Shown: piece by piece, positions 48,621 through 61,429 of the stretch
Layout: each line of letters starts with the position of its first letter
Position numbering within the stretch: the stretch's first letter is position 1
Translations under genes and position numbers: made by a program
Notes under the pieces: generated by a model
What the model saw: the letters and a program-made list of their open reading frames with translations, nothing else
What the model was told of the DNA's origin: nothing
The model's database searches: none
Origin: Euwallacea fornicatus
Taxonomy: Eukaryota; Arthropoda; Insecta; Coleoptera; Curculionidae
Assembly: GCF_040115645.1 (NCBI RefSeq)
Contig: NC_089554.1
Location: 2,108,001 to 2,172,000 of the forward strand
Length of the DNA: 64,000 bases
Direction: 5' to 3'

Positions 48621-51340
48621 TACGAATATTCTAGGAATTTCTCAGAAATCTGTCAGTTTCTTCGCTATCGATCGATGTCGTACCTCGCTGGCCTCAGGCG
48701 AACCCCCTGTATGTTGACCTGGTTTATAATGTTTCTGTGGCTTTTATTACAAGGACTTGATCCGAAGATATAATCGAAAGTTCGTGACATTTCAGGTAAT
48801 TAACTGAATAAGATGTGGCTAATTATTCGTATGTAAATGTAAGAATCAATTTTTTGAAGGCAGATGATGTTTTTCGCCGAGGTCCATGCCGCTTGTAAAT
48901 TCACACTAGATTCTACTACCAAAGCCTTGTTCCGGGTCTTTCGTCAAATACGATGGTACTACATGTAATCTTCGATTTATTAATGGTCCAGCAGGAAGCT
49001 GATCACTGGCCAAATCACTTTTTATGACTCTCCAGATCTTATTCAAAACATTAACAATCAATCTCCCAATAACCATCTCACATGAAATGTAGTTACTCTG
49101 AAACAACTTAATTTGAGATTTTATTTAAAGCGAATTCAAAAATGGAGGACTCTACGCCATTCTCGGCGTCAAATCTCGTTTAAACCCAATCGGCCGGAAA
49201 TTCAATAAAAACCTCAAGAAAGGAGGTGAAGCGGAGTCGAAGGCGTCTCCATAATTCCATTTCGATGTCGTGAAAGATTCGCAGGTATTGTAAAAATCAA
49301 CAAGTGTTCTCGTAGATCCGGAAACTCGAATTATACGATGGCCCAGCACCACGAACTAGTAATTTATTATCCTTTAGTTAGAAATTCTTTCATCTTTCGT
49401 TTTCCGATAGAAATTTGCCACAGCTGAAGTAAAAATTCAAACAGGAAATATTTATTAATCCTCAAATATTATCAGTAATATTTAATTCAAACCATAAGCT
49501 TTGATGCAGTGTCTAGAAGGAGTCGAAGCTCTCGATTATTTCCAGAAATGTTAAAACACAAAATTGAGTAGAATTTTTATGTGATTGAAGCAAAGCATTT
49601 TCATTGTTTCTGATCCCGAATAGTCGATAGCATCAGTGTAGAATTAAGATTGTGTTAGGCTTCTTATTACTCACCAATTTTTGCAGATATTTCCAACATT
49701 TTCTGAGGTATAAAGTATAAAAACTAAACATTTCACTCTTCTCAAAACATGAATGAAATTTATGCAACTCCTATCTCAAACAATAAGCAACAAATTAATA
49801 TTTCACAAAGCAGTTACGGGGAAACTGCCTAGAAAAATGGCATTAGGTTGATGGGGTGGGACCGGAGACCGGAAATACTGGGGGATGGAGCTTTCGGGCG
49901 TCAAATGTCCGCAATTTCTCACCCGAATAAATAAGAGAGCGAAACCGGAACTCGTTTCTCTTTTAGTCAAGTCGAACCATTTTCCAAAGGATACTTTTAG
50001 AAGATGGGTAACAAGAGTCACAGCTTGATGCATTGTGATGATAAGGTAATAGTTATTCAGTTTTTGCTATTCTTTGATTTAGGAAATTGAGAAATTGATG
50101 GGATTTTTTGTTCATTGTTAGGAGCGCTTAAAGTTAGTACCCAAATATATTTGTTGTTGGGATATACACAATCAAAATATTGTTCTGTATAGTAATATCA
50201 GATGTGCCAAAATATTTAAGATGAAAAATACTTTGTGTGCTCATACCAAATTTTCATTAGGGCTGGAAGCGCATGTGTGTAAAATTGTGAAATACGCAGC
50301 GTTGCTCCTTGCTGAGGTAAATTTTGCTGTAGAGCATTTCTAGCATTAAGCTGAGCCTAGTATTGGTATATGATGCATATGATTGTGTGATTATCGGCAG
50401 GTTGGAAAAAGAACAATGCTTGACTTATGTAGGTCATATGAGCAATAGGATTTATTACAAACAATGCCTATAATAGTAATTCAATACCGAAGAATTATTG
50501 CATTGTTACGTCTACGAAATACGTGGATTACATGACGAACGTTGCATGAGTATTTGGTTAGTAGGCATAGATTTTCATGTAGATAAAATTGTAAAATTTT
50601 TCCGGGTTCGAAAACTTCGATTGTTATCCAGATCTAATTGAAAAATGTTTTATTGGTGCTGCCGAATTAATTCATCAGGGCAGATATTCGAATTACGTTA
50701 AAAAAAAATTCAGAATAAAAGATAACTTTCATGGTTACATTTATTGTAAGGGGCGAATCGCAATTTGCACCAATATAAAACTGCGGTAACTCACTAAAGT
50801 TTGCCTTTTCCCCAATTCGTTGGAATCAGCTGTACTAATTTAAATACAACGCCCAACAATGTATTATCAGGATATTAATTCTCTCTTTATTCGAATTTCA
50901 CCGATATTAGTCTAAGTCTGGATTGAATGTATTTAGACCGTATATTAACGTAGAACATATAAAAAAGTTCGATTCACAATCCCCGCTTCCATTTAATCCA
51001 AAAGATTAAAACTAAACTTGTTAACTAAAATAATCTAAGTAAAAAACTTCTACCCATAGCAATTTCTAATAATTTAATACCTATTTTTGAGAGCGCAATT
51101 ATGCATTAACAAAAATGAAATGTATTAAAAACTAGATTAACATAGAAATTTAGCATTTAACATGTTTCATGTAGCGTGATTTATGACCGAATTTGAATGT
51201 GGAATATAAAATTTTATATATACATAAGTACAATTATCAATACTTTAAAATGTTGTGGACAAATTAGGATTTTAGTACATTCAAGAAATTTTTGAAAATT
51301 TTGAATTCAAAATGAAAAGTTTAGACTACCTTAGAAATTT
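48621..51340. other. No recognisable gene
   Basis: No supported gene in about 2.7 kb. A slightly GC-richer patch at 49140-49360 has no long frame that I trust. Confidence 0.4.
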
Positions 51341-51363
51341 GTTGTTTTCTTTTCATGATACAG

Positions 51364-51568
51364 TTTGTCGGTTACACTCGGTGTTACATTTTTCTCAGAA
51401 AAATTTCATTTTGAGGATTTCATACAAGCCACAGACGTTCATATTCGTTCACAACACCAATATGAAATCCAGATTTACCAATTTTTGGTTGTTCTGCCGC
51501 CATGGAGATTTCTTTATTTACTTGTATCCCTCTTTGTCACTTGCCTTATCCTTCTGGCTGCATTTTAA
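51364..51568 (+). CDS. Possible terminal exon with C-terminal membrane segment
   Basis: A pyrimidine-rich tract followed by GATACAG (51357-51363) makes a good splice acceptor. From 51365 the frame is open for 67 codons to TAA TAA at 51566-51571. It encodes an acidic, amphipathic stretch (EKFHFEDFIQATDVHIRSQH) and then PPWRFLYLLVSLFVTCLILL AAF, a hydrophobic helix right at the C-terminus, as in tail-anchored or type I membrane proteins. No upstream exon and no AATAAA are evident close by. I do not recognise the protein, and chance cannot be excluded in AT-rich DNA. Confidence 0.3.
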
Positions 51569-51740
51569 TAATGAATCAATATGTTTATCACATTTTATTA
51601 TTTGTTCCACATTTGTAATAAGGGTACAAAAAGAAATCAAATACTGAAGTTAGTCGCATTGATAAGCATAACTAGACGCGATTTTTTATGCATGTGCGGC
51701 CTAGTCGTTGCTTTTTATACCGTCCGGCTCTACATTCTCC

Positions 51741-52518
51741 TCCCCTTAAATTTTTTGACAAATTACTATTCTTTAGAAATTCCAAGACAACATTAAACAG
51801 TACAAAAAATATCATGTTTTGAGGTTTGTTTATTTTTTTAAATCTTGCTTACTTCACCGGTAGTGTAAAAAGAGAGATTTTTTTAAATTGAAACATGGAT
51901 CAAGTAACAGCTCAAATTAAAGGTCTTTCAAAAATACATTGAATGGTGTATTGCGATCCAAAATTTATTGATTCCTTTTTGAGAAAAATAGGTATAAGTT
52001 AGGTGAAAAATACAATACAAACTCAGTTAAATACCAGCGTTAAAACAATGAAAAACTTATTTGTTGATAGGAAATTCGTTTGTTTTCGATTTTATGCCTA
52101 CAAACTATCTTTGGTTCAGAAAAAGAATAAAAGATAAATAAAGATAACCAGAGATTGCTCATGAGCACAAAATTGAAATCAAATCAATTTCCTATCAACA
52201 AACAAGCTTTGGTATCCTTTACGTACTCTTTAACTGAGTTTATATTACATTTTTGAATAAATGTATACCCATTTTTTTTTAACTAACAGATAGATTTCGA
52301 ATGGGAACATATCACTGAATGTAGTTTTAAATTACCTTTAATTTGAAATGTCACTTGGCCTAAGTTTCGATTTAAAAAAAAATGGCTATTGTGTACTGCC
52401 GGTGACGTAGAAACCATTAAAAAATAAACAGACAACAAAATTCTCTGTGCTATTTAATACTGTTTTGGAATTAAAAAAATAATAATTTATCAAAAAGTTA
52501 ACAGGGACGAAGGGAGGT
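51741..52518. mobile_element. Foldback element, copy B of the three-copy family
   Basis: The left end CCTCCCCTTAAATTTTTTGA and the right end (read inward CCTCCCTTCGTCCCTGTTAA) are inverted relatives. The interior is palindromic: TCAAATTAAAGGTCTTTCAA (left) mirrors AATTACCTTTAATTTGAAAT (right), with the fold centre near 52130. It is the same architecture as copies A (2190) and C (55761). A transposase is absent. Confidence 0.8.
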
Positions 52519-52559
52519 ACGATTTAGTCGGTATGGTAACAGTTTCAATTGCTTACCGG

Positions 52560-53505
52560 CCGTCATTCAGTGCACAAAACGTAATTAAGAGATGGGTGTT
52601 TTCAGGAAAAATTAAAAATTTAAGAATATTAATATTGTTCAGTTTTGAACTGAATAAAAGTGTTGCTAAAACAATAGAAATGATTCATTCGACTTGGGAA
52701 GATAAGGTGGTTTAAACAATTTCATGAGGAAAATTTTTGTCTTAATGACGATCAATGTGCGGGCATAGACAAAAAGTTTGACCACGAAGAAATCCAACCT
52801 CTACTAGACGAAAACCTGCGCCAAACTGAAAAAAACCTGCAGAACAGTTAGGAGTGACCACGTTCCATGTAATGGAAAATATTCAAAAAGAAGGAAAATG
52901 GGTTTCGCATGAGCTAACTGAGGACAACAATCGAAGGTTAACATCTACACGAACTCTCGGTATGAAGGAAAGAATTTTCTATTCAAAACTATTATGGGAG
53001 GTGAAAAGGGGAAACTGTATGACAATCCTAAGCATAGAAAGGCATGAGTTGATCCAGGCCAGCAATCCACATCGATTGAAGTACCGAATATTCATGCGAA
53101 GAAAGTTTTACTATGTGTCTGGTGGGATTGGAAGGGAGTGATTTACTACGAGCTTCTGGAACCTAGTCCTACTGTTACTGCGGAACATTATTAGGCCCAA
53201 ACGATCGAATTAAGTGAAACTCTGGAGGAAAGAAGACTATTTACAGGAGTAATTTACATGGAAGTCGAAAAGCGGTATTTCCGAACTCATATCCTCCTCA
53301 GGCCGGGAAATTTTCCAGGATGCAGTATATTCTCCAGACTTGGCTCCTTGCGACTTCCACTTATTCAGATCAATGCAATCTTATCTAACGCACCAGCGGT
53401 TTTCTAAAGTTGCAGATGTACGAAAATATTTCGATATCTATTTTGCCTCAAAACTGCTAAACTTTTATCGGGAGGACATCGTCATCCATCCGATAAACGG
53501 CTAAG
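52560..53505 (+). pseudogene. Mariner transposase relic
   Basis: Blocks in order on the plus strand: FKKFHEENFCLNDDQ-like linker, FDHEEIQPLLDENLRQTEKN, a helix-turn-helix AEQLGVTTFHVMENIQKEGK, WVSHELTEDNNRRLTSTRTL, then VDPGQQSTSIEVPNIH and AKKVLLCVWWDWKGVIYYEL from the catalytic core. Near the end are DAVYSPDLAPCDFHLFRSMQ (third block) and QRFSKVADVRKYFDIYFASK. The second Asp block is not recognisable and many frameshifts break the chain. It starts right after copy B of the foldback; its own ends were not found. Confidence 0.85.
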
Positions 53506-55760
53506 GCCATAGCTAGTAATGGAGATTATTAACATTTCCAATAAGTATGCTTTCAATGAAGATTAATTTCACCAAAAATGCTTAGTGTCTGATTGTACGC
53601 CTATTCGGTTAATATATACTCAAATGCATACATATAGTATACATGTACTGCATATACGATGCTACAATACCAATTATTGATCAATGTGTTTCCTATTGCT
53701 CAGGTATCTCTTGTTTATTATTGTTATTCCCCATTGATGAACAATTATGTTGGAATAATTGGGAATTGCTGAGCCATATTTATTTTCTTCTGCTTAATTG
53801 TTCTCTCATAGTGCTGATGAAGAAGCCTTGAACCTGATTTTTTCTTTTCATTGCGAGATAAACGATGGAAATCATTTGTGCGTGAAATGTGCGTAGTTGG
53901 ATAGTGCTGGACATCCGCTGTCCTTTAATGCGAATTGTCGCTTTTGGACAAATTCTATCCAGTTTACGTCGAATTGTCTTTTTTCACGTTGCGCAGGGTT
54001 GAAACTAGGCCCGGTTGAATTCCTCGGGATGATTTCAATATCCCGTGAAACAACGATAATTTCGAAGATGATTCCTAGCAGGTATGCATGTTATTTGTGC
54101 ATCTAACTTCGCAAAATTTTAAAAAACACTTAGTATAAGCTAGTATAATGGAATTATTCTCCTTTCAAATTTTATAACGTTCAAAATTTCACGTTCTCAT
54201 AACACGAAAATGAACGGGGTTGGCAGTACGCGCGGATCCGCGCCGAAATAATTATCTTTTTATTTCAGCTAACCAAAGTAATATTAAACGCGAAAGGAAA
54301 AACCACACGCTCATTTTCATAATTATAAAATACATTATTTAACAATGCGAACCTGCGGTCTGGCCGCAAAACATTATGTGTTAATTAACAACATCATAAG
54401 GGGCGGTTGTGCATCGGAAGTGGATCATCAAAACGGTTCCGTTTAATAAATTGAACCATAGTTTGATCAAGCTAATGGACAGGATATGAGCGTAGAGTCC
54501 GAAATTTATTGTCATAGCACAGTTTTGATGCATATGCAAAACGAGTTGCTTACAACGTAAATTAATGTAGAAGGAAAATCTGTAACCCAACATTTTGATA
54601 TTTACATAGGAGATCGATAAATCCGATTCCTATGTGGAACCAAAGATCAAAGGAAACTAAACTAAATGCTGAAATTATTATTAAGAGCGGGCATTATTTC
54701 ACGCATTTCAAAAATAAAAAAACATATAAATTTTGCATTTGAAATTGCAATCACGTGTCCGGTCACAATTCATACCAGGCTGCACAGCTATGCACATAGA
54801 CAAACAATTCATTGTCTCGGTGTCTTGGAAATTAATCGTGACACTTTTATGCCAGCTGGATTTAAAATTAGAAGTTAGTCGTATAAGTTATATGTGCATT
54901 AAAAATCCTAAAATATGATCGTTATGAGGTTTCCTTGGAATTAGACGAAAACGTCCCTTTTCTCTATGCAGTCCGAGGACTTTATACAGCGCAATAAATC
55001 ATCTCGGTGAAAACCTTGATCGCACAATGAGGCGATTATTGGAAAGTAAACCTTCATGTTTTTCCAAACCTATGTGGGTATCTATTGTTTGCCGATGGTT
55101 ATTATTTATCTGATGTCAATACAGGAATCTCTGAACTAACAACGTAATGAATATATCCGGGTTTGACATGATTAAGTTCACTAAAACGTTTTAAATTTAT
55201 TTTTAAAACTGACGTGTTGCGCCATGGGTATTATTATTGCTAATTCGATATCTGTGCAGCCACCGTACTAAAAACAATTATTTACGAATCAACTAAAACC
55301 AATAGATGTTCTGAAAAACACCTTTTCAAGATGAAGCAAATCACATTTCGCTACCAGACCTCGCAGACTAACGCCTGCCAAATACATAATTAAATCTCGA
55401 TAACAAAGCAATTTTACGTTTAAACAACGTTTATTTATGCTTAGACGCATCTGCCTTGCCTGCAGGTACGCTTACAAACCCGATCTTGATTTATAGTAAT
55501 TATTTAGGTATATGCGTCATGGCTATTAATCTCAATTTAACTACATTTTTACACATTTTTGTAAAGCTATTGATTTTACGCTCTTATGAAATTTACGGTA
55601 CAGGTGCAACATGCAGTATGTATTGATGATAAGCTGTAGGCTTAACGGAAATTTACCATTTGTTCGCGCCTGTTGAAACTATTCCAAAACTTGGTGAAAG
55701 AAGAAGAATTGACTATCTGGAGAGTAATACATTGAATACGATACGGTGCAGCCCCAAAAT
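53506..55760. other. No recognisable gene; one 14-bp GC palindrome
   Basis: GCGCGGATCCGCGC (54230-54243) is a perfect palindrome in AT-rich DNA. Nothing else is supported in about 2.2 kb. Confidence 0.4.
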
Positions 55761-56508
55761 GCCCCCCTAGCTTTTACAAGTAAATTACTTTTTCTAAATT
55801 CAAAAGCAGCATCACGTAGGACAAAAAACAGTATTCGTTGACTTTGTTTACCTCTTAAACATTCCTTAGTTCACTGACGGTATAAAATAGCTAATTTTTT
55901 AACATTCAAACAAGGGTCAAGTGACCGCTCAACTCAAAGGTCTTTCAAAACTACATTCAGGGGGGTGTTGCGATTCTAAATCTATCGATTACTTTTTGAG
56001 GAAAGCAGGAGTAAGTTTTGTAAAAAATGCAACACAAAGTCAGTTAAATAGTACATAAACAATGAAAAACGTTTCGTGTCGATAGGAAATCCATATGCTC
56101 AACAGTTTTTGATTATTTTTATTTGTCTATCAATTCTTTTTTTAAATCAAAGTTTCAGCACAAAATAAAAAACAAAGTAATTTCCTACGAATAAACAAGT
56201 TTTTCCATTGTTTACGTCTTATTTAACGGTGCTTCTATTGCATTTTTTACTAATTTTACAGCTGTTTTTCTTCAAAACTAATCGATAGATTTTGAATCGC
56301 AATACACCATTTAATGTAGTTTTGAAAGGCCACCAATTTGAGGTGTCTCTTGAACCATGTTTAAATTTTTTTTAATCTGGCATTTTGCGCTTCTGGTGAC
56401 GTAACCAACATTTAAAAAAAAAAAAACGTCAAAAGTTGGCACTTTTTGTCCTGTTTAATGCTGGTTTCAAATTAAAAAACATAATTTGTTAAAAATTCAA
56501 CGGGTCAA
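55761..56508. mobile_element. Foldback element, copy C of the three-copy family
   Basis: The left end CCCCCCTAGCTTTTACAAGT and the right end (read inward GACCCGTTGAATTTTTAACA) are inverted relatives. Inside, CTCAAAGGTCTTTCAAAACT mirrors AGTTTTGAAAGGCCACCAAT, and the motif AACAATGAAAAACG mirrors ACAAGTTTTTCCATTG. It also holds the GGTGACGTAACC-type motif seen in copies A and B. It has no coding capacity. Confidence 0.8.
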
Positions 56509-57833
56509 TTCAGAGCTACATGGTACACACAGGTCATTGCTGCTGCCAGTCTTTACAAGGGCGAAAGAATTATTTCATCGGAAATTCTATGAGTTGAATT
56601 TGCTACACCTTGCTATTGTATTGTCTTTTTTTGGTTCGAAGCTGATGGTTGGTGGAACGTAGTATTAAAAGTAGGGCAGCATGGTCATTGTCCGATCGGC
56701 AAATTACTGTGGTAATGTTTGACTGAAACGGACAGAGCTGATAAACAAAACAGAGGGACATTAAGAAACGAGCCACACCACGTTAAAGATGTGGAAAAAA
56801 TGTTGAACTATTGCCAAACATATCAAAAACTAAAAATTTGCTCGTTCGCCAACTTCCAGCTTCATACCCTGTGTGTAAAGCCACTGAACTAGGAGGTAAT
56901 ATTACGTGATTTTCAGTGAAGTCCCATTTTTTCATCAAAGCATTTAAAATTTCTGATTATGACCAGTCGTCTAGACAATAATTTGCTAACCTTCACGTTT
57001 CATGGGTTTACCAGGTTTACTGAGCTTTAAATTTTTCTAGGATTATGTCTCAAATTAATGCCAATTACTCGGAAAGAAATTGTAGGAATATGACTCAGTA
57101 ACCATAAGCCGTACTTCACGATTTTCAATTAGTCAATTCGTCTAATGATCACACGCACAATACTTCGTGTTGTACTATTGAGTCAGGATTTACATCCTGT
57201 AAAACGATTTGTGGTACGTGAAAGAAAATTTTAGTTTTCATCAACAATAAACTCTTTGAATTGTTATAGAAGTAAATTGGCTGGTAGCCAGACAATTCAT
57301 CTGGAATGAATGTTGTAAATTATAGGTCAACATAGATGCAAGAGTAAGAATTACCTTATCAAATAATTTTATTGCTATAAATTAATGATTCCTCAACCAT
57401 TTTCCAGGAATAATTGTAACGTTAATTCTAATAGAAATTTGATTTTTATAGGCATGCAGTGATCACCTTAGTTCAGGTTAGTTCTCTAGTGGGATGCACT
57501 TAGACCAAAATGGCGAATAATTAAAAAATATTAGTAATAAGCAGTTTTGTTTTGGGAAAAACCAGGTTCATATCAATAAAATTTGATTACCTTGTAACGT
57601 GGTAACAATGGTGCTAGTGATAGTTGTTACAGCAATCAACTCGTGAACTTTGGCACAGTACGTACTTTTCACCATACACATGCCAGAAAAAAGGTATATG
57701 AATAGGAATTCTGAAAACTTTTAAAGTTAATTAGATTTTATAATAAACCTTAAAATGAATTCGATATTTATTATGTCTGGTAGTCGATATTGTTAAGCAT
57801 TGCGTCTATGATACATCAGAATGGCTTACATTT
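56509..57833. other. No recognisable gene
   Basis: Nothing supported in about 1.3 kb. Confidence 0.4.
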
Positions 57834-58849
57834 TACAGGGTGATGCATTTCACCTTCCGTCTTCTATAGCTCGGCTATTATTTAAAGTAGAATTTTGATA
57901 TTATATATACTTTATCTGTGTCTTAGGACCGACTTCAGTAAAATATTTCTAATTATAGAGAGTGTCCCAAAAAGCGTCACGATACCGAACCATTGTTTTT
58001 TAATGGAACATTCTGTTTCTATTTTTCAATTTTACTGCTATCTATAATTATCTATATATTTCTAAAATTTTTTTTTAAATCGGTTGGATGATACCTACGA
58101 ACAATATTAAAAACCTAAGAAAGAATGTATTTGCACCTCTGGTTTTCAAAATGAATAAAAAATAGAAATAATGTTGAAAGCAACCATACGGTGTTCTTAT
58201 TAAGTTTGGTTTAATAGGTTCATTAAAAGAGTTCACGTGATCGATATTGTCGATTGTACAGGGTGTTCAAAATTTGGAGTCAAAATTTTCAAATTTTTCT
58301 CAAACTTCATTTTTTTTGTGTTGGGGTGTAACCGAGAAGATCTTGTGGAGATAATCTTCGTATTAGGAGAATGCGAATCAAACTGTCTTTTGGCAAATCT
58401 TGTTCAAGCACAGTGTTACCCAGAACAAAGTCATGCAGAGAAAAATGTGTGAATAATTTTTTTTCATAGCTACCTTAATTTTTTTTTATTTTAATTACTA
58501 TTGGAATAGTTTTCGGCAAATAACTTTTGACGTATTGGGAATCGTGACAGATATGTAATTAGAAAAATATATTTTTTTGAATTCTACATCGAACTAAAGT
58601 AAAACATACTGGGGCCCCAATTTAAAATGAGAAAAATAAAATATATACAGTGAAATTTCTCATACGCAGAGAGCAGTGGTCGTCTTCGATTTGTTCGTGT
58701 ATAGTCCGTTTATTAAATAATGTGAAAATGTAGACAGGTCTTTGAAACTTGTTAATTAAATAAACATTTTTTTCAAATAAAAAAAATACAATAAACTTAA
58801 CTAATCAGCCACAAAAAAATATATTTTCAATTTACAAAGAACAAATATA

Positions 58850-60488
58850 CAGTGGCGAACAAAAGTATTGGCATGGCATACATTTTTTGAAACAGAACCT
58901 CCTATTTCATAAATGAAAAGGATATGTAATCATACGGATAAAATTACATTATACTTTCAACCTTTAATTTTATTTCTAATACGAAGCAAAATTTAAAACG
59001 CTAATGTGGAAAATATTTTATTACAAACACAAGGGTAACTGGCAATTTTACGGGAACAATAGTATTGGCATAACGAAATAAAAAAATTGTACTAAAATTA
59101 AATTAATATTTCGTCGGTAGACTTTTCCTTTTTATAACCTTCCGAAGTTGTCTTTGCATGTAGTGAACTAATTTTCGAGTATATTCTTGACTTATATAAT
59201 TCCATTCTTGAAGAAGAATATCTTTAAGTTCGTTCCTATTCCCCAAAAATTCTGCTTTCTGATGCGTTTTTGCAAGTCATTCCATAAATTCTCGATCGAA
59301 TTCATGTCTGGTGACTGAAGGGGCGAAGCTAATTGACGGGGAACTCAGTTAACTATCCATTATTTAACGACATAAGCCGTGTGCTTTGGATCGTTATCCT
59401 GTTGGAACTAGTAATCATTAACTATATTCAGCTTTTCAGCACTCTGTCTTAAATTATTCTATGAAATCTTTAAATAAACCAGTTTATCCACTATTTCGTA
59501 GATAAACACCAAATTTCCAACACCTCCTGCAGCCGTACAACCCCAAACCAGCACACTGCCTCCCCAATGCTTAACAGTTTGCTTCAAAGTTCTATCAGGC
59601 TTAGTCCTTTGTTTTCCGCACGCTAAAGACTTTCCGTTTGAATGAAAAATGTTGAATTTGTTTTTGTCTGAAAAAAAAACTTTTTCCCAGAACTCATTTG
59701 ATTTGTTTACATGTTGTTTTGCAAAATGTAACCGCTTCTTTCGATTGATTTTGCTGAAAAATGCTTTTCTTCTAGCAACTCTAGCTCTATAACCGGCCCT
59801 ATGCCACAGTCTTCGAACAGTTTTCGCAGAAAAATCTTTATCTTCGTGGTGTTTTAATATAGACGTATTTTCCCAAGCTGAAGTATGAGGATTCACGTTA
59901 ATCTGTTTAATAATTTGTCTCTCTTCTCTGGCTGACAGCTTTAGTGGTGTATTTGTAAAACCACTGCAGTTTTTAAATCGTTTGATAACATTGCAGACTG
60001 TAAAACGGCTTTTTTCTACCACATTTGCTATGTCGGAATACGATTTTCCATCTCGACGTAAATTAAGAATTATTTTTCGTTCGGACTCTGTGGTTTCTTT
60101 ACCTTTACGACCTATTTTACTACTAACAACAATCTGCAATGCAGACTGATGTTCAAACGAATGTCTTGCGTATTTTATTTAGTGATATAAATGTAACAAT
60201 GTCTCGTAATTGTTTCTTTTCCAATCCACTCAAAGAGTTAGAAATAGTTAGGAGAAAGTATCAAATGTGCCAATACTTTTGTCCCCGTGAAATTACGAGT
60301 TACTCTTGTGTTCGTAATAAAATATTTTCAACGTTATAGTTTTAAATTTTACTTTGTACGAGAAATAAAGTTAAATATTGAAGGTATAATGTAACATTAT
60401 CGGTGTGATACATGGCCTTTTTTATTCATGAGATATAACACTTTATTTCAAAAAATATATGCTCTACCAATATTTTTTTCCGCCACTG
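58850..60488 (-). mobile_element. Tc1-family element with IR/DR ends
   Basis: The left CAGTGGCGAACAAAAGTATT and the right read inward (CAGTGGCGGAAAAAAATATT) are terminal repeats that stay similar for about 215 bp. Within each there is a second copy of the GGCA-associated motif: GGGAACAATAGTATTGGCA at about 59053-59071 and, read inward, GGGGACAAAAGTATTGGCA at about 60287-60269. Two direct repeats per inverted end is the IR/DR layout known from some Tc1 transposons. TA flanks both sides. The size of 1639 bp is typical. Confidence 0.9.
59103..60139 (-). pseudogene. Tc1 transposase, nearly complete, C-terminus broken
   Basis: An uninterrupted 226-codon frame (60139-59459) has the N-terminal Tc1 DNA-binding domains: IILNLRRDGKSYSDIANVV, a GRPR-like linker position, FSAKTVRRLWHRAGYRARVA. 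It then has the first catalytic Asp in KVFFSDKNKFNIFHSNGK and HWGGSVLVWGCTAAGG. After the stop, QQDNDPKHTA (second Asp) and SPDMNSIENLWNDLQ (third, Glu) follow with stops and shifts, ending SLPTKY at a TAA (59105-59103). Total about 345 codons. This is the best-preserved transposase in the window, and all three catalytic residues are visible. Confidence 0.9.
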
Positions 60489-60490
60489 TA

Positions 60491-61429
60491 TGTTTTGCAA
60501 TGATTAAACTATAATATATCTTAAAATTTTTTATCATTCCCTGATCCAATGGCTAACATAAAGCTGTTGTATTTGATGGTTAAGAAAATTATTTCAATTT
60601 TCTATAGATTGAGATCCCTTGGGTGAGAATCGGCATCATCCATAAATAATAAAACGTTTCGTTTTTCCCTAGCTGTTTTCCGATCAAAACTTTGTAGCCA
60701 TTCTGTTATGGTATTAGTTGCCATTCAAGATTTGTCGTTGGAAGCGACAGACAAAATACGCATGTCTGACTTCTTAAAACAACGTCGCCTTGCCGATTTT
60801 CCGATAGCTAAAAGCTTTTCCTTGTCATTGCACAGTGTAAAATGGCGGGGCGTTCTTTGGCCATTTTCCTATGGACACATTTTTTACTTTTTAAAGCAAA
60901 CGTTTTTTCAGGTAATACCCGAAAGTAAAGGCCAGTTTCGTCAGTATCGTAGATATTTGTTGGCTTTTTAAGAGCACCGAAATATTGTTCTTGAAAACTT
61001 CCACGTCCTCCGTGTCGACACTAGCAGCTTCTCTGGAAATTAAACGCAATGTAATATTGTATCGAATTCGAAATTTTCCAAACCATCTAGAAAAAGCACG
61101 GAAATCCTGGTACCCCATTTTGTCCGCAAGTTTTTTTGCATTCGATCGAAATGCAGGTCCTAATATAGAACAATGTTTAATCCGGGCTTTAACAAACCAA
61201 AGTTAGTTTGTCGATGTGAGGTCCTTTTGTTTTGAAGAATGATTTCTGCTTTGAGTGAAATAATGTACAATTGTTGAATAATTGCCCCCCTGCTTAATTA
61301 GTTTACTTGCTTGCATTTTTCCGATATTAAATCGAGCTGCCAAATTACGTGTATTATTTTTTTCTCATCATGAACTCCCATTACTTGTAGCTTTTCTTTT
61401 TGAATTAACATACGTTGTGTTGGAGCCAT
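60491..61429 (-). pseudogene. Tigger/pogo-like transposase relic
   Basis: From an ATG at 61429-61427 the protein starts MAPTQRMLIQKEKLQVMG, the psq-type DNA-binding domain, continuing NLAARFNIGKMQASKLIKQ after a frameshift. The CENP-B-type second domain ends WFGKFRIRYNITL, REAASVDTEDVEVFK. The DDE core shows DTDETGLYFRVLPEKTF (first Asp), LAIGKSARRRCFK, TEWLQSFDRK, NVLLFMDDADSHP (second Asp), SNTTALC and PLDQGMIKNFK (third Asp). The Tc1 insertion point follows directly, and beyond it no coding sequence is recognisable. Several stops and shifts inactivate it. Confidence 0.9.

Noticed and set aside
51312..51647. 111-codon plus-strand frame overlapping the possible terminal exon
   Set aside because: The overlapping frame after the splice acceptor has better features; this one looks like low-complexity AT-rich translation.
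54230..54243. GCGCGGATCCGCGC palindrome as a regulatory site
   Set aside because: A perfect palindrome, but a single short site with no supporting context.
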